The notes beneath the pieces are model-generated. The model was not told the origin of the DNA and ran no database searches. It saw only the letters and a program-made list of their open reading frames with translations. DNA of 37,265 bases from Eubacteriales bacterium. GTDB lineage: Bacteria; Bacillota; JASUSC01. The translations under genes were made by a program, and so were the position numbers. The DNA is taken from the NCBI GenBank assembly GCA_030446285.1, contig JASUSC010000009.1, positions 1-37,265 on the forward strand, given 5' to 3'. This document shows positions 18,437 through 26,002 of the stretch, piece after piece. The first letter of the stretch is position 1. Each line of letters opens with the position of its first letter.

Positions 18437-19546
18437 ATGGCCGAGAACATTTATGAGTTAGACGGGGTCCGGGAACTGCTGGAGAAGGGGAAGAAGAAAG
18501 GAGTCCTTACTTACGACGAAGTGGCCAATATGCTGCAGGGTCTAGACCTGACCGCCGAGCAGATTGACGATATTTATCTAAAACTGGCCAGCATGGGAGT
18601 AGATGTGGTACCGGAAGTGGCCGACCTTGAACCCGTAGAGGATCAGATAGTGGAATCCATTGGCGAAGGTATGGAAGAAGAAATTGACCTGGACGATCTG
18701 TCTATGCCGGAAGGAATCGGCATAGACGACCCCGTCCGTATGTATTTAAAAGAAATCGGCCGCATTCCCCTACTCACCCCTGAAGAGGAGATAGAGCTGG
18801 CCAAGAGAATGGAACAGGGTGACGAAGAAGCAAAACGGCGCTTGGTGGAAGCTAACCTCCGTCTGGTAGTAAGTATAGCCAAGCGGTATGTTGGTCGGGG
18901 ACTCCTCTTCCTGGACCTGATCCAGGAAGGTAACCTGGGCCTGATTAAGGCCGTAGAAAAATTTGATTACAGGAAAGGGTATAAATTTAGCACCTACGCC
19001 ACCTGGTGGATCAGGCAGGCTATTACCCGGGCCATCGCCGACCAGGCGAGAACCATTCGCATCCCCGTCCACATGGTTGAAACCATCAACAAATTGGTCC
19101 GGGTGTCGCGCCAGCTCCTCCAGGAGTTGGGGCGGGAGCCTACTCCCGAGGAAATTGCCAAAGAGATGGGAGTGCCGGAAGAACGGGTGCGGGAGATTTT
19201 GCGGATAGCCCAGGAGCCCGTGTCTTTGGAGACGCCCATCGGGGAAGAGGAAGACTCCCATCTGGGGGACTTTATCGAGGACGAAGATGCTCCTGCTCCG
19301 CCGGAGGCTGCTTCCTACACCCTCCTGCGGGAGCAACTGGAAGAAGTGCTGGATACCCTGACGCCCCGGGAGGAGCAGGTTTTGCGGCTGCGCTTTGGGC
19401 TTGATGACGGTCATTCCCGCACGCTGGAGGAAGTGGGGCAGCGCTTTGGGGTGACCAGAGAACGAATCAGGCAGATCGAGGCCAAAGCATTGCGCAAACT
19501 GAGACATCCCAGCCGCAGCAAGAAACTAAAAGATTTTCTGGAATAA
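18437..19546 (+). CDS. rpoD: Primary sigma factor SigA/RpoD
   Basis: Housekeeping sigma-70 factor. 369 residues, the short Firmicutes form with a reduced region 1.1. Region 1.2 starts at [18 protein letters not shown], region 2 has [36 protein letters not shown] and [16 protein letters not shown], region 3 has [15 protein letters not shown], and region 4 holds the -35-reading helix [20 protein letters not shown]. The ATG has AAGGGGGG upstream. The dgt-dnaG-rpoD order matches the macromolecular synthesis operon. Promoters called elsewhere in the window match the consensus expected for this protein. Confidence 0.97.
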   Translation: MAENIYELDGVRELLEKGKKKGVLTYDEVANMLQGLDLTAEQIDDIYLKLASMGVDVVPEVADLEPVEDQIVESIGEGMEEEIDLDDLSMPEGIGIDDPVRMYLKEIGRIPLLTPEEEIELAKRMEQGDEEAKRRLVEANLRLVVSIAKRYVGRGLLFLDLIQEGNLGLIKAVEKFDYRKGYKFSTYATWWIRQAITRAIADQARTIRIPVHMVETINKLVRVSRQLLQELGREPTPEEIAKEMGVPEERVREILRIAQEPVSLETPIGEEEDSHLGDFIEDEDAPAPPEAASYTLLREQLEEVLDTLTPREEQVLRLRFGLDDGHSRTLEEVGQRFGVTRERIRQIEAKALRKLRHPSRSKKLKDFLE

Positions 19547-19565
19547 ATTAAAGGTGGTTCCGCTA

Positions 19566-19594
19566 TTGACGACCGGGGTAATTTGCGGTATAAT
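19566..19594 (+). promoter_or_regulatory. Promoter of the four-tRNA operon
   Basis: TTGACG (19566-19571), 17-nt spacer, TATAAT (19589-19594), 16 nt ahead of tRNA-Asn. Confidence 0.8.
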
Positions 19595-19610
19595 GTTTTG
19601 TGCCTGGTGG

Positions 19611-19685
19611 TCCTCGGTAGCTCAATGGTGGAGCAACCGGCTGTTAACCGGTAGGTTGCAGGTTCGAGTCCTGCCCGAGGAGCCA
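19611..19685 (+). tRNA. tRNA-Asn (GTT)
   Basis: Cloverleaf with acceptor TCCTCGG/CCGAGGA, anticodon stem ACCGG/CCGGT, loop CTGTTAA with anticodon GTT at 19643-19645, T-loop TTCGAGT and an encoded CCA. First of four clustered tRNAs. Confidence 0.97.
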
Positions 19686-19693
19686 TTCTTTAC

Positions 19694-19769
19694 GGGCCTA
19701 TAGCTCAGCTGGTAGAGCAACCGGCTCATAACCGGTTGGTCCCTGGTTCGAATCCAGGTGGGCCCACCA
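19694..19769 (+). tRNA. tRNA-Met (CAT), elongator type
   Basis: Acceptor GGGCCTA/TGGGCCC, anticodon loop CTCATAA with CAT at 19727-19729, CCA encoded. The fully paired first acceptor base pair excludes initiator tRNA. Elongator Met is more likely than the lysidine-modified Ile2 type, but sequence alone does not settle it. Confidence 0.88.
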
Positions 19770-19775
19770 TCTCGA

Positions 19776-19851
19776 GGCCCCATGGTCAAGAGGCCTAAGA
19801 CACCGCCCTTTCACGGCGGTAACCCGGGTTCGAATCCCGGTGGGGTCACCA
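19776..19851 (+). tRNA. tRNA-Glu (TTC)
   Basis: Acceptor GGCCCCA/TGGGGTC, anticodon stem CCGCC/GGCGG, loop CTTTCAC with anticodon TTC at 19810-19812, T-loop TTCGAAT, CCA encoded. Confidence 0.96.
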
Positions 19852-19852
19852 C

Positions 19853-19928
19853 GGGCGATTAGCTCAGTTGGGAGAGCGCTTCCTTCACACGGAAGAGGTC
19901 GGCAGTTCGATCCTGTCATCGCCCACCA
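19853..19928 (+). tRNA. tRNA-Val (CAC)
   Basis: Acceptor GGGCGAT/ATCGCCC, anticodon stem CTTCC/GGAAG, loop TTCACAC with anticodon CAC at 19886-19888, CCA encoded. It starts one nt after tRNA-Glu. Confidence 0.95.
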
Positions 19929-19937
19929 TTGCCAACA

Positions 19938-19962
19938 AACCGCCGTCAGGGCGGTTTTTTTA
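19938..19962 (+). terminator. Intrinsic terminator of the tRNA operon
   Basis: Stem ACCGCC (19939-19944) with GGCGGT (19950-19955), 5-nt loop, then T7. It precedes rnhA by 27 nt, so rnhA may be fed by read-through. Confidence 0.85.
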
Positions 19963-19988
19963 ATATTTGCAGGGTGGTTCTACGACAA

Positions 19989-20486
19989 ATGGAAGGGAAA
20001 AACAAAGAAAAAGAATGGGTAGAAATATATACCGACGGGGCCTGCAGTGGAAATCCAGGCCCCGGTGGTTACGGTGTTATTCTCAAAGTCGGTCCCCATG
20101 AAAAAGAACTTTCTGGCGGTTATCGTTTAACCACCAACAACCGCATGGAGATTATGGCGGCCATCAAGGGTCTTGAGGCTTTGAAGCGCCCATGCCGGGT
20201 GCGCTTGTACAGCGACAGCGAATACTTAGTAAATGCCATGAAAAAAGGCTGGGTGTACCGTTGGCAGGCTCAAAACTGGCAGAAAAGCAACAAAGAGAAG
20301 GCAAAAAACAGAGATCTATGGGAGCGATTATTGGAGCTGGCCAAACAGCACGAGATCGAGTGGCACTGGGTGCGTGGCCATGCCGACAACCCCTACAACG
20401 CCCGCTGTGACCGGTTAGCGGTGGCGGCCAGCAAAAGGGAAAATCTGGAAATAGACGAGGGATTTGAGAAGGGAGAGTTTAACTGA
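19989..20486 (+). CDS. rnhA: Ribonuclease HI
   Basis: Cleaves RNA in RNA-DNA hybrids. 165 residues with the full DEDD catalytic set: Asp16 in [14 protein letters not shown], Glu54 in [10 protein letters not shown], Asp76 in YSDSEYLV and Asp141 in NARCDRLA, plus the WVRGHADNP segment with the assisting histidine. The frame is open from 19929, inside the terminator, but the ATG at 19989 with AGGGTGG upstream gives the usual N-terminus. It is convergent with fixX, overlapping it by 8 nt. Confidence 0.95.
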   Translation: MEGKNKEKEWVEIYTDGACSGNPGPGGYGVILKVGPHEKELSGGYRLTTNNRMEIMAAIKGLEALKRPCRVRLYSDSEYLVNAMKKGWVYRWQAQNWQKSNKEKAKNRDLWERLLELAKQHEIEWHWVRGHADNPYNARCDRLAVAASKRENLEIDEGFEKGEFN

Positions 20487-20805
20487 GAGGACGATGGATT
20501 ACTCCGTATCCGCCTCGGGGATGCCGCCAAAGGATGTTGTTGTGGGGGCACAGTAGGGTGCAGGCGTAGCACTCTAAGCAACGGGTATAATCTACGACTA
20601 TTCGCCGGCCATTCCAATGGAAGACCCCGCCCGGGCAGATGAAGGTACACGGCTGAGTACGGCATCTTTCCCGGCAGGGAAGGGGAGTGCGGACAGCGAT
20701 GTGGGAGACCGCATCGGGGCGAATTTCGGCCGGGATGATTACCGCGGAAGCTACGGGTGTCGGGTTTTTTCTGTGCCCTTTGCTGAGAAGATATTTAGAG
20801 GCCAT
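20479..20805 (-). CDS. fixX: FixX-like ferredoxin
   Basis: Small ferredoxin partner of the FixABCX electron-transfer flavoprotein system, carrying electrons from the FixC quinone oxidoreductase. 108 residues. A first cysteine group ([15 protein letters not shown]) and a second ([12 protein letters not shown]) give enough ligands for one or two clusters, and the end [18 protein letters not shown] matches the family signature. The reading frame is intact, but its partner fixC just upstream is broken and fixA/fixB are absent from the window. It starts directly after the fixC stop. It may be non-functional in practice. Confidence 0.82.
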   Translation of the reverse strand: MASKYLLSKGHRKNPTPVASAVIIPAEIRPDAVSHIAVRTPLPCRERCRTQPCTFICPGGVFHWNGRRIVVDYTRCLECYACTLLCPHNNILWRHPRGGYGVIHRPLS

Positions 20806-21489
20806 TTAGAATACCCCCCAGTAGCGGAGAGCGCTGTAAGCGTCCCGCAGGGTTTTTAAGGGAAGCTGACGGGCCAGTAATTCGGTGATAATATCCCTCG
20901 TTTTTTCTTCTTCGGTCCGCATGTCCTGGGTAAAAACCTGGTAGGCGGCTTCGTTAAAGGTTTTGCTTATGATAAGGTCGGCGTCTGGGTTTTGATGAAA
21001 ATAGTTCAGGGTGTTGCGATCCCGTAAAGCCGGCTGCCGTCATCCAGGATGACTCCGCTGGCAGTTTTTGCGGTGAGGTCTGTGCGGCGATAGATGAGTT
21101 CCCGAACGGTAGCCTCGGTAAATAGACGGGCGCCGGCCTGGACGGCTTTGGCGGCTAAGTAGGGGTCAAAGCGGGCTCGGTCGGCGGTGAAGCTGTTGTA
21201 GGGCGGGTGGGCGAAGCGTTGTCCCGTAAAGCCCATTTCTACAGCGGAGTCGGTGTCGGTGAAAAACACTTTTTCGGTTACCACTGGACGTTCCACCGGC
21301 GCTTCTTTCCAGAAAGCAGGGAAAACCTTTTTGGTGGGAATACGGTAGATGGAGCCGCCAAACATGTTTTTGCTGCCGGGAAAAGGACCCCGCTCGAGGA
21401 GGGCGGTTTTAATCCCGTTTTTAGCCAAAGTGTAAGCGACAGCGGAACCTGCCGGACCGGCTCCCCACTACGATGGCGTCAAAGTGCAT
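20806..21489 (-). pseudogene. fixC: fixC remnant (electron-transfer flavoprotein-quinone oxidoreductase), frameshifted and internally deleted
   Basis: The N-terminus reads MHFDAIVVG and then runs out of frame because of an extra G in GGGG within the FAD-binding GAGPAGSA motif (near 21465). The next frame resumes with AYTLAKNGIKTALLERG and continues through FixC-like sequence (GSKNMFGG, FTADRARFDPYLA) to about 21030. There it joins out of frame to a C-terminal piece (NYFHQNPDADLIISKTF to ALRYWGVF). About 200 residues of the expected 430 are missing, so this is not just a sequencing slip. The start has AAAGGGG upstream. The gene is divergent from mobA. Confidence 0.85.
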
Positions 21490-21503
21490 AGCTTTCCCCT
21501 TTG

Positions 21504-21533
21504 TTGATGCTGATAGGAGTACCACGGTATTAA
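21504..21533 (+). promoter_or_regulatory. Candidate promoter for mobA-fdhD-mobB
   Basis: TTGATG (21504-21509), 18-nt spacer, TATTAA (21528-21533), 90 nt ahead of mobA. Moderate match only. No Crp/Fnr-type palindrome (TGTGA-N6-TCACA or TTGAT-N4-ATCAA) was seen close by. Confidence 0.4.
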
Positions 21534-21539
21534 TTTCTG

Positions 21540-21580
21540 CTGCCTTTTTCCCCTTTATGCCCGGGTTGGGCAAAAGGCAG
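21540..21580 (+). promoter_or_regulatory. Long hairpin in the mobA leader
   Basis: Perfect 9-bp inverted repeat CTGCCTTTT (21540-21548) and AAAAGGCAG (21572-21580) enclosing a second small stem GCCC/GGGC (21559-21571). It lies 43 nt upstream of the mobA start, in the region shared with divergent fixC. It does not show the Moco riboswitch consensus. It may be an RNA element or a protein operator. Confidence 0.4.
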
Positions 21581-21622
21581 GAGACAAATAAAAGAAGAAA
21601 AATTTTGTAGGAGAGTAAAATT

Positions 21623-22249
21623 ATGCAGATAAGCGGAGTTATCCTGGCCGGCGGTAAAAGCCGGCGGATGCAGGTAAACAAAGCCTTTCTTGCGGAAGCC
21701 AGCCGGCCGTTAATCGAAATAATCAGGGAAAAGGTAGCAGCGGTAGCCGCTGAGGTAATAATTGTTACCAACGACCCTACTGCCTACTTGGAAGTTGCTG
21801 CCGATCAGATAGTTACGGACCTGATTCCCCGGCGGGGCCCTCTTGGCGGCATCCATGCCGGGGTGGAAGCGGCTTCTTTTTCCGCGATATTTGTTACTGC
21901 TTGTGATATGCCCTTCATTACACCCAGTTTGATTAACCTCCTTTGCCAGAAGATGGAGGAAACAGAGGCCGAGGCAGTAGTACCTTTCTGGCAGGAAAAG
22001 TGGCAGCCCTTATGTGCCCTTTACCATAAGAGCTGCCTGCCGGCGGTGGAGAGGTGCCTAAAAGAAGCACGCTTGAAGGTTACCTCTTTTTACCCGTCCA
22101 TCCGGGTCCAGCCCCTTACTGAGGATGAAATAGCTACAGTCGGCGATCCGCAGCGCCTTTTTTTTAACGTCAATAGGCCGGAGGACTGGGAACTGGCCCG
22201 CCGCTGGCTCAGGGATGAGGCAATCCGGCCTGGGAAAGGGGAAGAATAG
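21623..22249 (+). CDS. mobA: Molybdenum cofactor guanylyltransferase MobA
   Basis: Attaches GMP to molybdopterin to form the guanine dinucleotide cofactor used by DMSO reductase-family enzymes such as formate dehydrogenase. 208 residues with the nucleotide-binding opening LAGGKSRRMQVNKAFL, then DLIPRRGPLGGIHAG, TACDMPFITP and a C-terminal FNVNRPEDWELA. In the usual GGxSxRMGxxKA motif the glycine after RM is glutamine here, a notable variation. The ATG has GTAGGAGAG upstream. It is 2 nt from fdhD, so it starts a tightly packed operon. Confidence 0.92.
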   Translation: MQISGVILAGGKSRRMQVNKAFLAEASRPLIEIIREKVAAVAAEVIIVTNDPTAYLEVAADQIVTDLIPRRGPLGGIHAGVEAASFSAIFVTACDMPFITPSLINLLCQKMEETEAEAVVPFWQEKWQPLCALYHKSCLPAVERCLKEARLKVTSFYPSIRVQPLTEDEIATVGDPQRLFFNVNRPEDWELARRWLRDEAIRPGKGEE

Positions 22250-22251
22250 TC

Positions 22252-23046
22252 ATGGAAGAAGTAACCCGCCGCGTGACCATCTGGCAGGAGCGGGAGGGTG
22301 AGAGACGGGAACTGGAAGACACAGTGGTGGTGGAAGCCCCCCTGACCGTTTTTTTCAACGAGCGGGAAGTTGTGACCCTCCTCTGTACCCCCCGCCATCT
22401 GGATGAGCTGGCGGTAGGATTCCTCCTTTCGGAGGGCTTTCTTAAAGAAAGGACCCGCCTGGAAAAAGTAGAAGTAGATGGGGAAGAAGGTAGAGCGGTG
22501 ATTTGCTACCGGGGGGATAGCCCTGTAGCTCGGGAGACCTTTCTCAAACGGGTGATAACCACCGGTTGCGGCCGCGGTACGTCTTTCTATCACCTTACCG
22601 ACGCTTTTATCCGCCCGGTCAACGAAACGAGGGTAACGGTGGACGGTGCCACCATCCTCCGGCTGATGCGGGAAGCCCAGAAGGCTTCTGAACTTTTTCT
22701 GACCACAGGCGGCGTTCACAGCGCTTTTTTGGCCAATGAAAAGGGGATCATCCTCCTCAGGGAGGATATCGGGCGGCACAACGCCCTGGATAAGATTATC
22801 GGCCACTGCTTTCTGCACGGGATATCAACGGCAGATAAAATGCTGCTAACTACGGGGCGCCTTACCTCCGAAATAATTCTCAAGGCGGCACGGCTGGGTA
22901 TACCGGTAGTGATTTCTCGGTCGGCGCCCACGGCCATGGCCGTTGAACTGGGAGGGCGGCTGGGGATTACTCTTATCGGTTTTGTTCGCGGCAGCCGCTT
23001 CAATATTTACACCCACCCCTTCCGGGTAGAGGGAGGCCAAAGATGA
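22252..23046 (+). CDS. fdhD: Formate dehydrogenase accessory sulfurtransferase FdhD
   Basis: Passes sulfur from a cysteine desulfurase to the molybdenum cofactor of formate dehydrogenase, needed for its activity. 264 residues with LDELAVGFLLSEGF, the cysteine loop TTGCGRGTSFY, TTGGVHSAFL, EDIGRHNALDKIIG and LTTGRLTSEI, all family hallmarks. Only one cysteine remains in the loop where some members have CxxC. It overlaps mobB by 4 nt (ATGA). Its presence implies a molybdenum or tungsten formate dehydrogenase elsewhere in the genome. Confidence 0.94.
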   Translation: MEEVTRRVTIWQEREGERRELEDTVVVEAPLTVFFNEREVVTLLCTPRHLDELAVGFLLSEGFLKERTRLEKVEVDGEEGRAVICYRGDSPVARETFLKRVITTGCGRGTSFYHLTDAFIRPVNETRVTVDGATILRLMREAQKASELFLTTGGVHSAFLANEKGIILLREDIGRHNALDKIIGHCFLHGISTADKMLLTTGRLTSEIILKAARLGIPVVISRSAPTAMAVELGGRLGITLIGFVRGSRFNIYTHPFRVEGGQR

Positions 23047-23546
23047 GGGTACCGGTTGTATCAATTGTCAGCCAAAAAGCGAAAAGCGGGAAAACCACCC
23101 TGATTGAGAAGCTCGTTCACATTTTTAAATCGCGCAACTTGCGGGTGGCGGTGGTGAAGCACACCGACCACGAATTTGAGATCGACGTTCCCGGCCGGGA
23201 TACCTGGCGTCACGACCGGGCCGGAGCCGATGTGGTGGTAATCGCCGGTCCGCACCGGGTAGCGGTCCTGGAAAAGGTTAAGCAGGAGAAGAAGGTAGAA
23301 GAAATTTTAGAGCAAATCCCGCCAGTAGATATAGTGCTGGTCGAAGGGTACAAAAGGGGCCCTTATCCCAAAATTCAGCTAATGACGGCGGAGGAAGCGG
23401 AGAAAAAGGACCTGATCATTTCTCCCGCCGAACTGATTGCTGTAGTCTGTGACCGACGGCTTTCCGATCTGCCCGTTCCCTGTTTTACTTTTAACGAAGC
23501 CCGACGGATAGCCGATTTTCTCCAGGAGAAATTCTTGGCCCGGTAA
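23043..23546 (+). CDS. mobB: Molybdopterin-guanine dinucleotide biosynthesis adaptor MobB
   Basis: GTP-binding partner of MobA. 167 residues with a P-loop (VSQKAKSGKTTLIEKL), the family segment VVKHTDHEFEIDVPGRDTW and HDRAGAD, and the Walker B-like DIVLVEGYKRGPYPKIQ. The start codon overlaps the fdhD stop. Together mobA, fdhD and mobB form a dedicated formate dehydrogenase cofactor operon. Confidence 0.93.
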   Translation: MRVPVVSIVSQKAKSGKTTLIEKLVHIFKSRNLRVAVVKHTDHEFEIDVPGRDTWRHDRAGADVVVIAGPHRVAVLEKVKQEKKVEEILEQIPPVDIVLVEGYKRGPYPKIQLMTAEEAEKKDLIISPAELIAVVCDRRLSDLPVPCFTFNEARRIADFLQEKFLAR

Positions 23547-23559
23547 GGTGGAGACGGTC

Positions 23560-24249
23560 ATGCAGGCAGGCGACAGCAGCGTTGGCATTTTAAAAAAAGT
23601 TCCCCTTTTTGCGGAACTGGATGAGAACGAACTAGAGCGGCTGGCTGCCCTCGTAGTTTTCCGCGATTACCCGAAGAGCGCTTTTATTTTTATGGAAGGT
23701 GATCCCGGAGAAGCCCTCTTCTTCATCAAAAGAGGGAAAGTGAAAATTTACAAAACCACGGCCGAGGGGCGGGAACAGATCCTCCACTTTCTCAAAGAAG
23801 GAGACATCTTTGCCGAAGTGGTTCTTTTCGACGGGGGCCCTTACCCGGCTACGGCGGAAGTTATGGAAGCTTCCACCATTGGCATGCTGCGCAACGCCGA
23901 TGTGGAAGATCTCATCCGGCGGGAGCCGGGGATAGCCATCAAGATTCTCCACGTAATGAGCCGGCGCCTGCGGGAAGCCCAAGCCCACATCCGTGATATA
24001 GCGCTGCGGGATATGTACGGCCGGGTGGCCAGCGTTCTTTACCGGCTCTGTCAGGAACACGGTACTCCCTGCCGGGAAGGGGTGAGAATCGACCTGGGCA
24101 TCAGCCGGCAAGAACTGGCCGGCATGGTAGGCACCACCCGGGAGACGGTCACCCGCATCCTGAGCGAATTCAAACGGATGGGAATCCTGCATTTGGAGCG
24201 CCGGGGCATAATCATCCGCGATGAAAAGAAGCTGAAGGGCTTGCTGTAG
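23560..24249 (+). CDS. Crp/Fnr-family transcription regulator
   Basis: 229-residue regulator with an N-terminal cyclic-nucleotide-binding-like beta barrel (about 10-125, FAELDENELERLAAL, FIFMEGDPGEALFFIKRG) and a C-terminal winged helix (about 150-220) whose recognition region is ISRQELAGMVGTTRETVTRIL. The N-terminal FNR cysteine cluster is absent, so it is not a classical oxygen-sensing FNR. The cAMP-contact residues are not obvious either. A GTG at 23548 is in frame, but GGTGGAG at 23547-23553 suits the ATG at 23560. It follows mobB closely and may regulate the operon or formate metabolism; the ligand is unknown. Confidence 0.88.
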   Translation: MQAGDSSVGILKKVPLFAELDENELERLAALVVFRDYPKSAFIFMEGDPGEALFFIKRGKVKIYKTTAEGREQILHFLKEGDIFAEVVLFDGGPYPATAEVMEASTIGMLRNADVEDLIRREPGIAIKILHVMSRRLREAQAHIRDIALRDMYGRVASVLYRLCQEHGTPCREGVRIDLGISRQELAGMVGTTRETVTRILSEFKRMGILHLERRGIIIRDEKKLKGLL

Positions 24250-24290
24250 AAATGCAACGAAATTCTTTGTAAAATGATGTAAAAACTGTC

Positions 24291-24319
24291 TTGTCTCCGC
24301 CTTTTGTTTGTGATACAAT
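24291..24319 (+). promoter_or_regulatory. Promoter of the riboswitch transcript
   Basis: TTGTCT (24291-24296), 17-nt spacer, TACAAT (24314-24319) with an extended -10 TG at 24311-24312. It starts a leader of about 280 nt before the aminomutase gene. Confidence 0.75.
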
Positions 24320-24346
24320 TGCTGTGCCAGCCAAAACTGAATACAA

Positions 24347-24490
24347 CACGCTGAATTCGTAAGAAGCGGAGGACCCACTTTTTTCTGGGGTGAATCCGGC
24401 CGAGACCGCGTTAAGCGGGGAGGTGCGGTAGGGTTACCCTTTCGACCCGAACCCGTCAGCTAACTTCGCAAGCGTGGAAAGGGCAGGGTA
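24347..24490 (+). promoter_or_regulatory. Cyclic-di-AMP riboswitch (ydaO/yuaA type)
   Basis: Leader aptamer that senses c-di-AMP. Conserved blocks appear in order: GCGGAGGACCCA (about 24366), TTTTTTCTGGGGTGAATCC, GGTAGGGTTACCC (about 24427), then CCCGAACCCGTCAGCTAAC (about 24446). P1 closes with CACGC (24347-24351) and GCGTG (24472-24476). The block order and the GTCAGCTAAC core match the ydaO-yuaA family (Rfam RF00379). A promoter lies upstream and an intrinsic terminator downstream, just ahead of the ribosome site, so the expected mode is transcription shut-off when c-di-AMP is bound. Confidence 0.88.
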
Positions 24491-24562
24491 GCTCCTGGGG
24501 GAAGCTATCTCTGGGGTAGTTTTCCGTCCCGTTGGGCATACCAGGACTTTTGGTTTCCGAAA

Positions 24563-24590
24563 AAACTCCGGTTCTGCCGGAGTTTTTTTA
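24563..24590 (+). terminator. Riboswitch expression-platform terminator
   Basis: Stem ACTCCGG (24565-24571) with CCGGAGT (24577-24583), loop TTCTG, flanking A/T pairs, then T6. It ends 5 nt before the AGGAGGTG ribosome site of the aminomutase gene, as expected for a transcription-attenuating riboswitch. Confidence 0.88.
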
Positions 24591-24604
24591 TGAGAGGAGG
24601 TGTT

Positions 24605-26002
24605 ATGACAATGACGCTCAAAAAGCTTCTCCGCAAAGGTCGCGGTACTGGTCACGAAGAACCGCCGAAATATACCGAGCTGGAAAAAAGAAAAATCGCC
24701 CTGCAAAGGGCTGAACAACTGAAACGCCGGATAACTGAGTATCTGGAAGCTTCCAAACACATTCCTACCGGTATGTCCTGCCGGGAGAAAATTGAGGCCC
24801 AGAAAAAGAAAATCCTGGCCCTTTTTGGCGCTACGGAACAGGATTGGCAGGACTGGAAATGGCACATGCGCCATCGCATCACCGATGCTGCTACCTTGGC
24901 TAAAATACTCCCTCTTTCCCCGGAAGAGATAGAAGAGATTGAGCGGGTGGGGAAGAGGTATCGCTGGGCTATTTCGCCCTACTATGCCAGTCTGCTGACT
25001 CCCGGTGACAAAAACTGCCCCATTCGTCTCCAGTCCGTTCCCGATCCCAGGGAGCTGGAAGACGAGGTCGGGGAAGAAGATCCCATGGGTGAGGCTTTCA
25101 CCTCGCCGGCTCCGGCGATAACCCGCCGTTATCCGGACCGGCTCATCATCAACGTTACCAACCAGTGCGCCATGTACTGCCGTCACTGCCAGCGCCGGCG
25201 CAACATTGGCGAGGTGGACAGGCACACGCCGCTGGCCGACATCGAGGCAGCCCTGGATTACATCCGTCACCACGAGGAGATCAGGGACGTGCTGATAACC
25301 GGCGGCGATGCCTTGATGTTGAGCGACAGCTTCTTAGACTGGATTCTCACCGAACTGGATAAAATCCCCCATGTGGAGATAAAACGGATCGGGACGCGGG
25401 TACCTGTTACTCTACCCATGCGCATTACCGACAACCTCTGCGCCGTTCTGGAAAAACACCCGCCCATTTACATCAACACCCAGTTCAACCATCCCAAAGA
25501 GGTAACGGCGGAGGCGAAAGCTGCCTGCGACCGGCTTGTCCGGGCTGGTGTAGTTTTAGGCAATCAGGCGGTTCTCCTCAAAGGAGTCAACAACGATCCC
25601 CACGTAATGAAGAAACTCAACCACGAACTGTTAAAGATCAGGGTGAGACCGTACTACATCTTCCACGCCAAAAACGTCAAGGGTACTACCCACTTTGTCA
25701 CCACTATCGACGAAGGCTTAGAGATTATGGAGAAACTGCGGGGCTACACTTCCGGTTTAGCTGTTCCCACCTACATTCTCAACGCACCCGGCGGTCTGGG
25801 CAAAACCCCCCTCTTCCCGCCTTACGTTATCTCCCGTGGCCCGGACAGCATCACTATTCGCACGTGGGAGAACCGGATTATTCAGTATCCCAACGGCTTG
25901 CCTGCTGATCGGCGGAAATTCCCGGTGCGCTATTTGCGCAAGCTTTGCTTCCCTGAAAAATGTGAATATCGTAACTGTAGTTGCCCTGACGAACAGGAAT
26001 GA
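24605..26002 (+). CDS. Glutamate 2,3-aminomutase (radical SAM, KamA family)
   Basis: Radical-SAM, PLP-dependent aminomutase. 465 residues with the cluster motif CxxxCxxC at Cys188, Cys192, Cys195 (NQCAMYCRHCQRRR), the LITGGDAL segment, and the PLP lysine in NAPGGLGKTP (Lys400). Lysine 2,3-aminomutase binds substrate with two aspartates (Asp293 and Asp330 in the clostridial enzyme). Here those positions are Lys356 (FHAKNVKG) and Asn393 (ILNAPGG), with the same 37-residue gap; Lys/Asn is the signature reported for glutamate 2,3-aminomutase. The product beta-glutamate is a known compatible solute. No ablB-type acetyltransferase is adjacent. Start: AGGAGGTG precedes ATG 24605; ATG 24611 is an alternative. 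The gene sits behind the c-di-AMP riboswitch. Confidence 0.85.
   Translation: MTMTLKKLLRKGRGTGHEEPPKYTELEKRKIALQRAEQLKRRITEYLEASKHIPTGMSCREKIEAQKKKILALFGATEQDWQDWKWHMRHRITDAATLAKILPLSPEEIEEIERVGKRYRWAISPYYASLLTPGDKNCPIRLQSVPDPRELEDEVGEEDPMGEAFTSPAPAITRRYPDRLIINVTNQCAMYCRHCQRRRNIGEVDRHTPLADIEAALDYIRHHEEIRDVLITGGDALMLSDSFLDWILTELDKIPHVEIKRIGTRVPVTLPMRITDNLCAVLEKHPPIYINTQFNHPKEVTAEAKAACDRLVRAGVVLGNQAVLLKGVNNDPHVMKKLNHELLKIRVRPYYIFHAKNVKGTTHFVTTIDEGLEIMEKLRGYTSGLAVPTYILNAPGGLGKTPLFPPYVISRGPDSITIRTWENRIIQYPNGLPADRRKFPVRYLRKLCFPEKCEYRNCSCPDEQE

Noticed and set aside
19694-19769. tRNA-Ile2 (lysidine-modified CAT) instead of tRNA-Met
   Set aside because: The body resembles clostridial elongator tRNA-Met more, but this is not certain.
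20617-20859. 80-residue open frame on the + strand
   Set aside because: Antisense shadow of fixX and the fixC tail.
24347-24490. Moco or c-di-GMP riboswitch, given the molybdenum-cofactor genes just upstream
   Set aside because: The GTCAGCTAAC core and the GGGGTGAATCC block fit the ydaO c-di-AMP class, and the leader belongs to the downstream gene.
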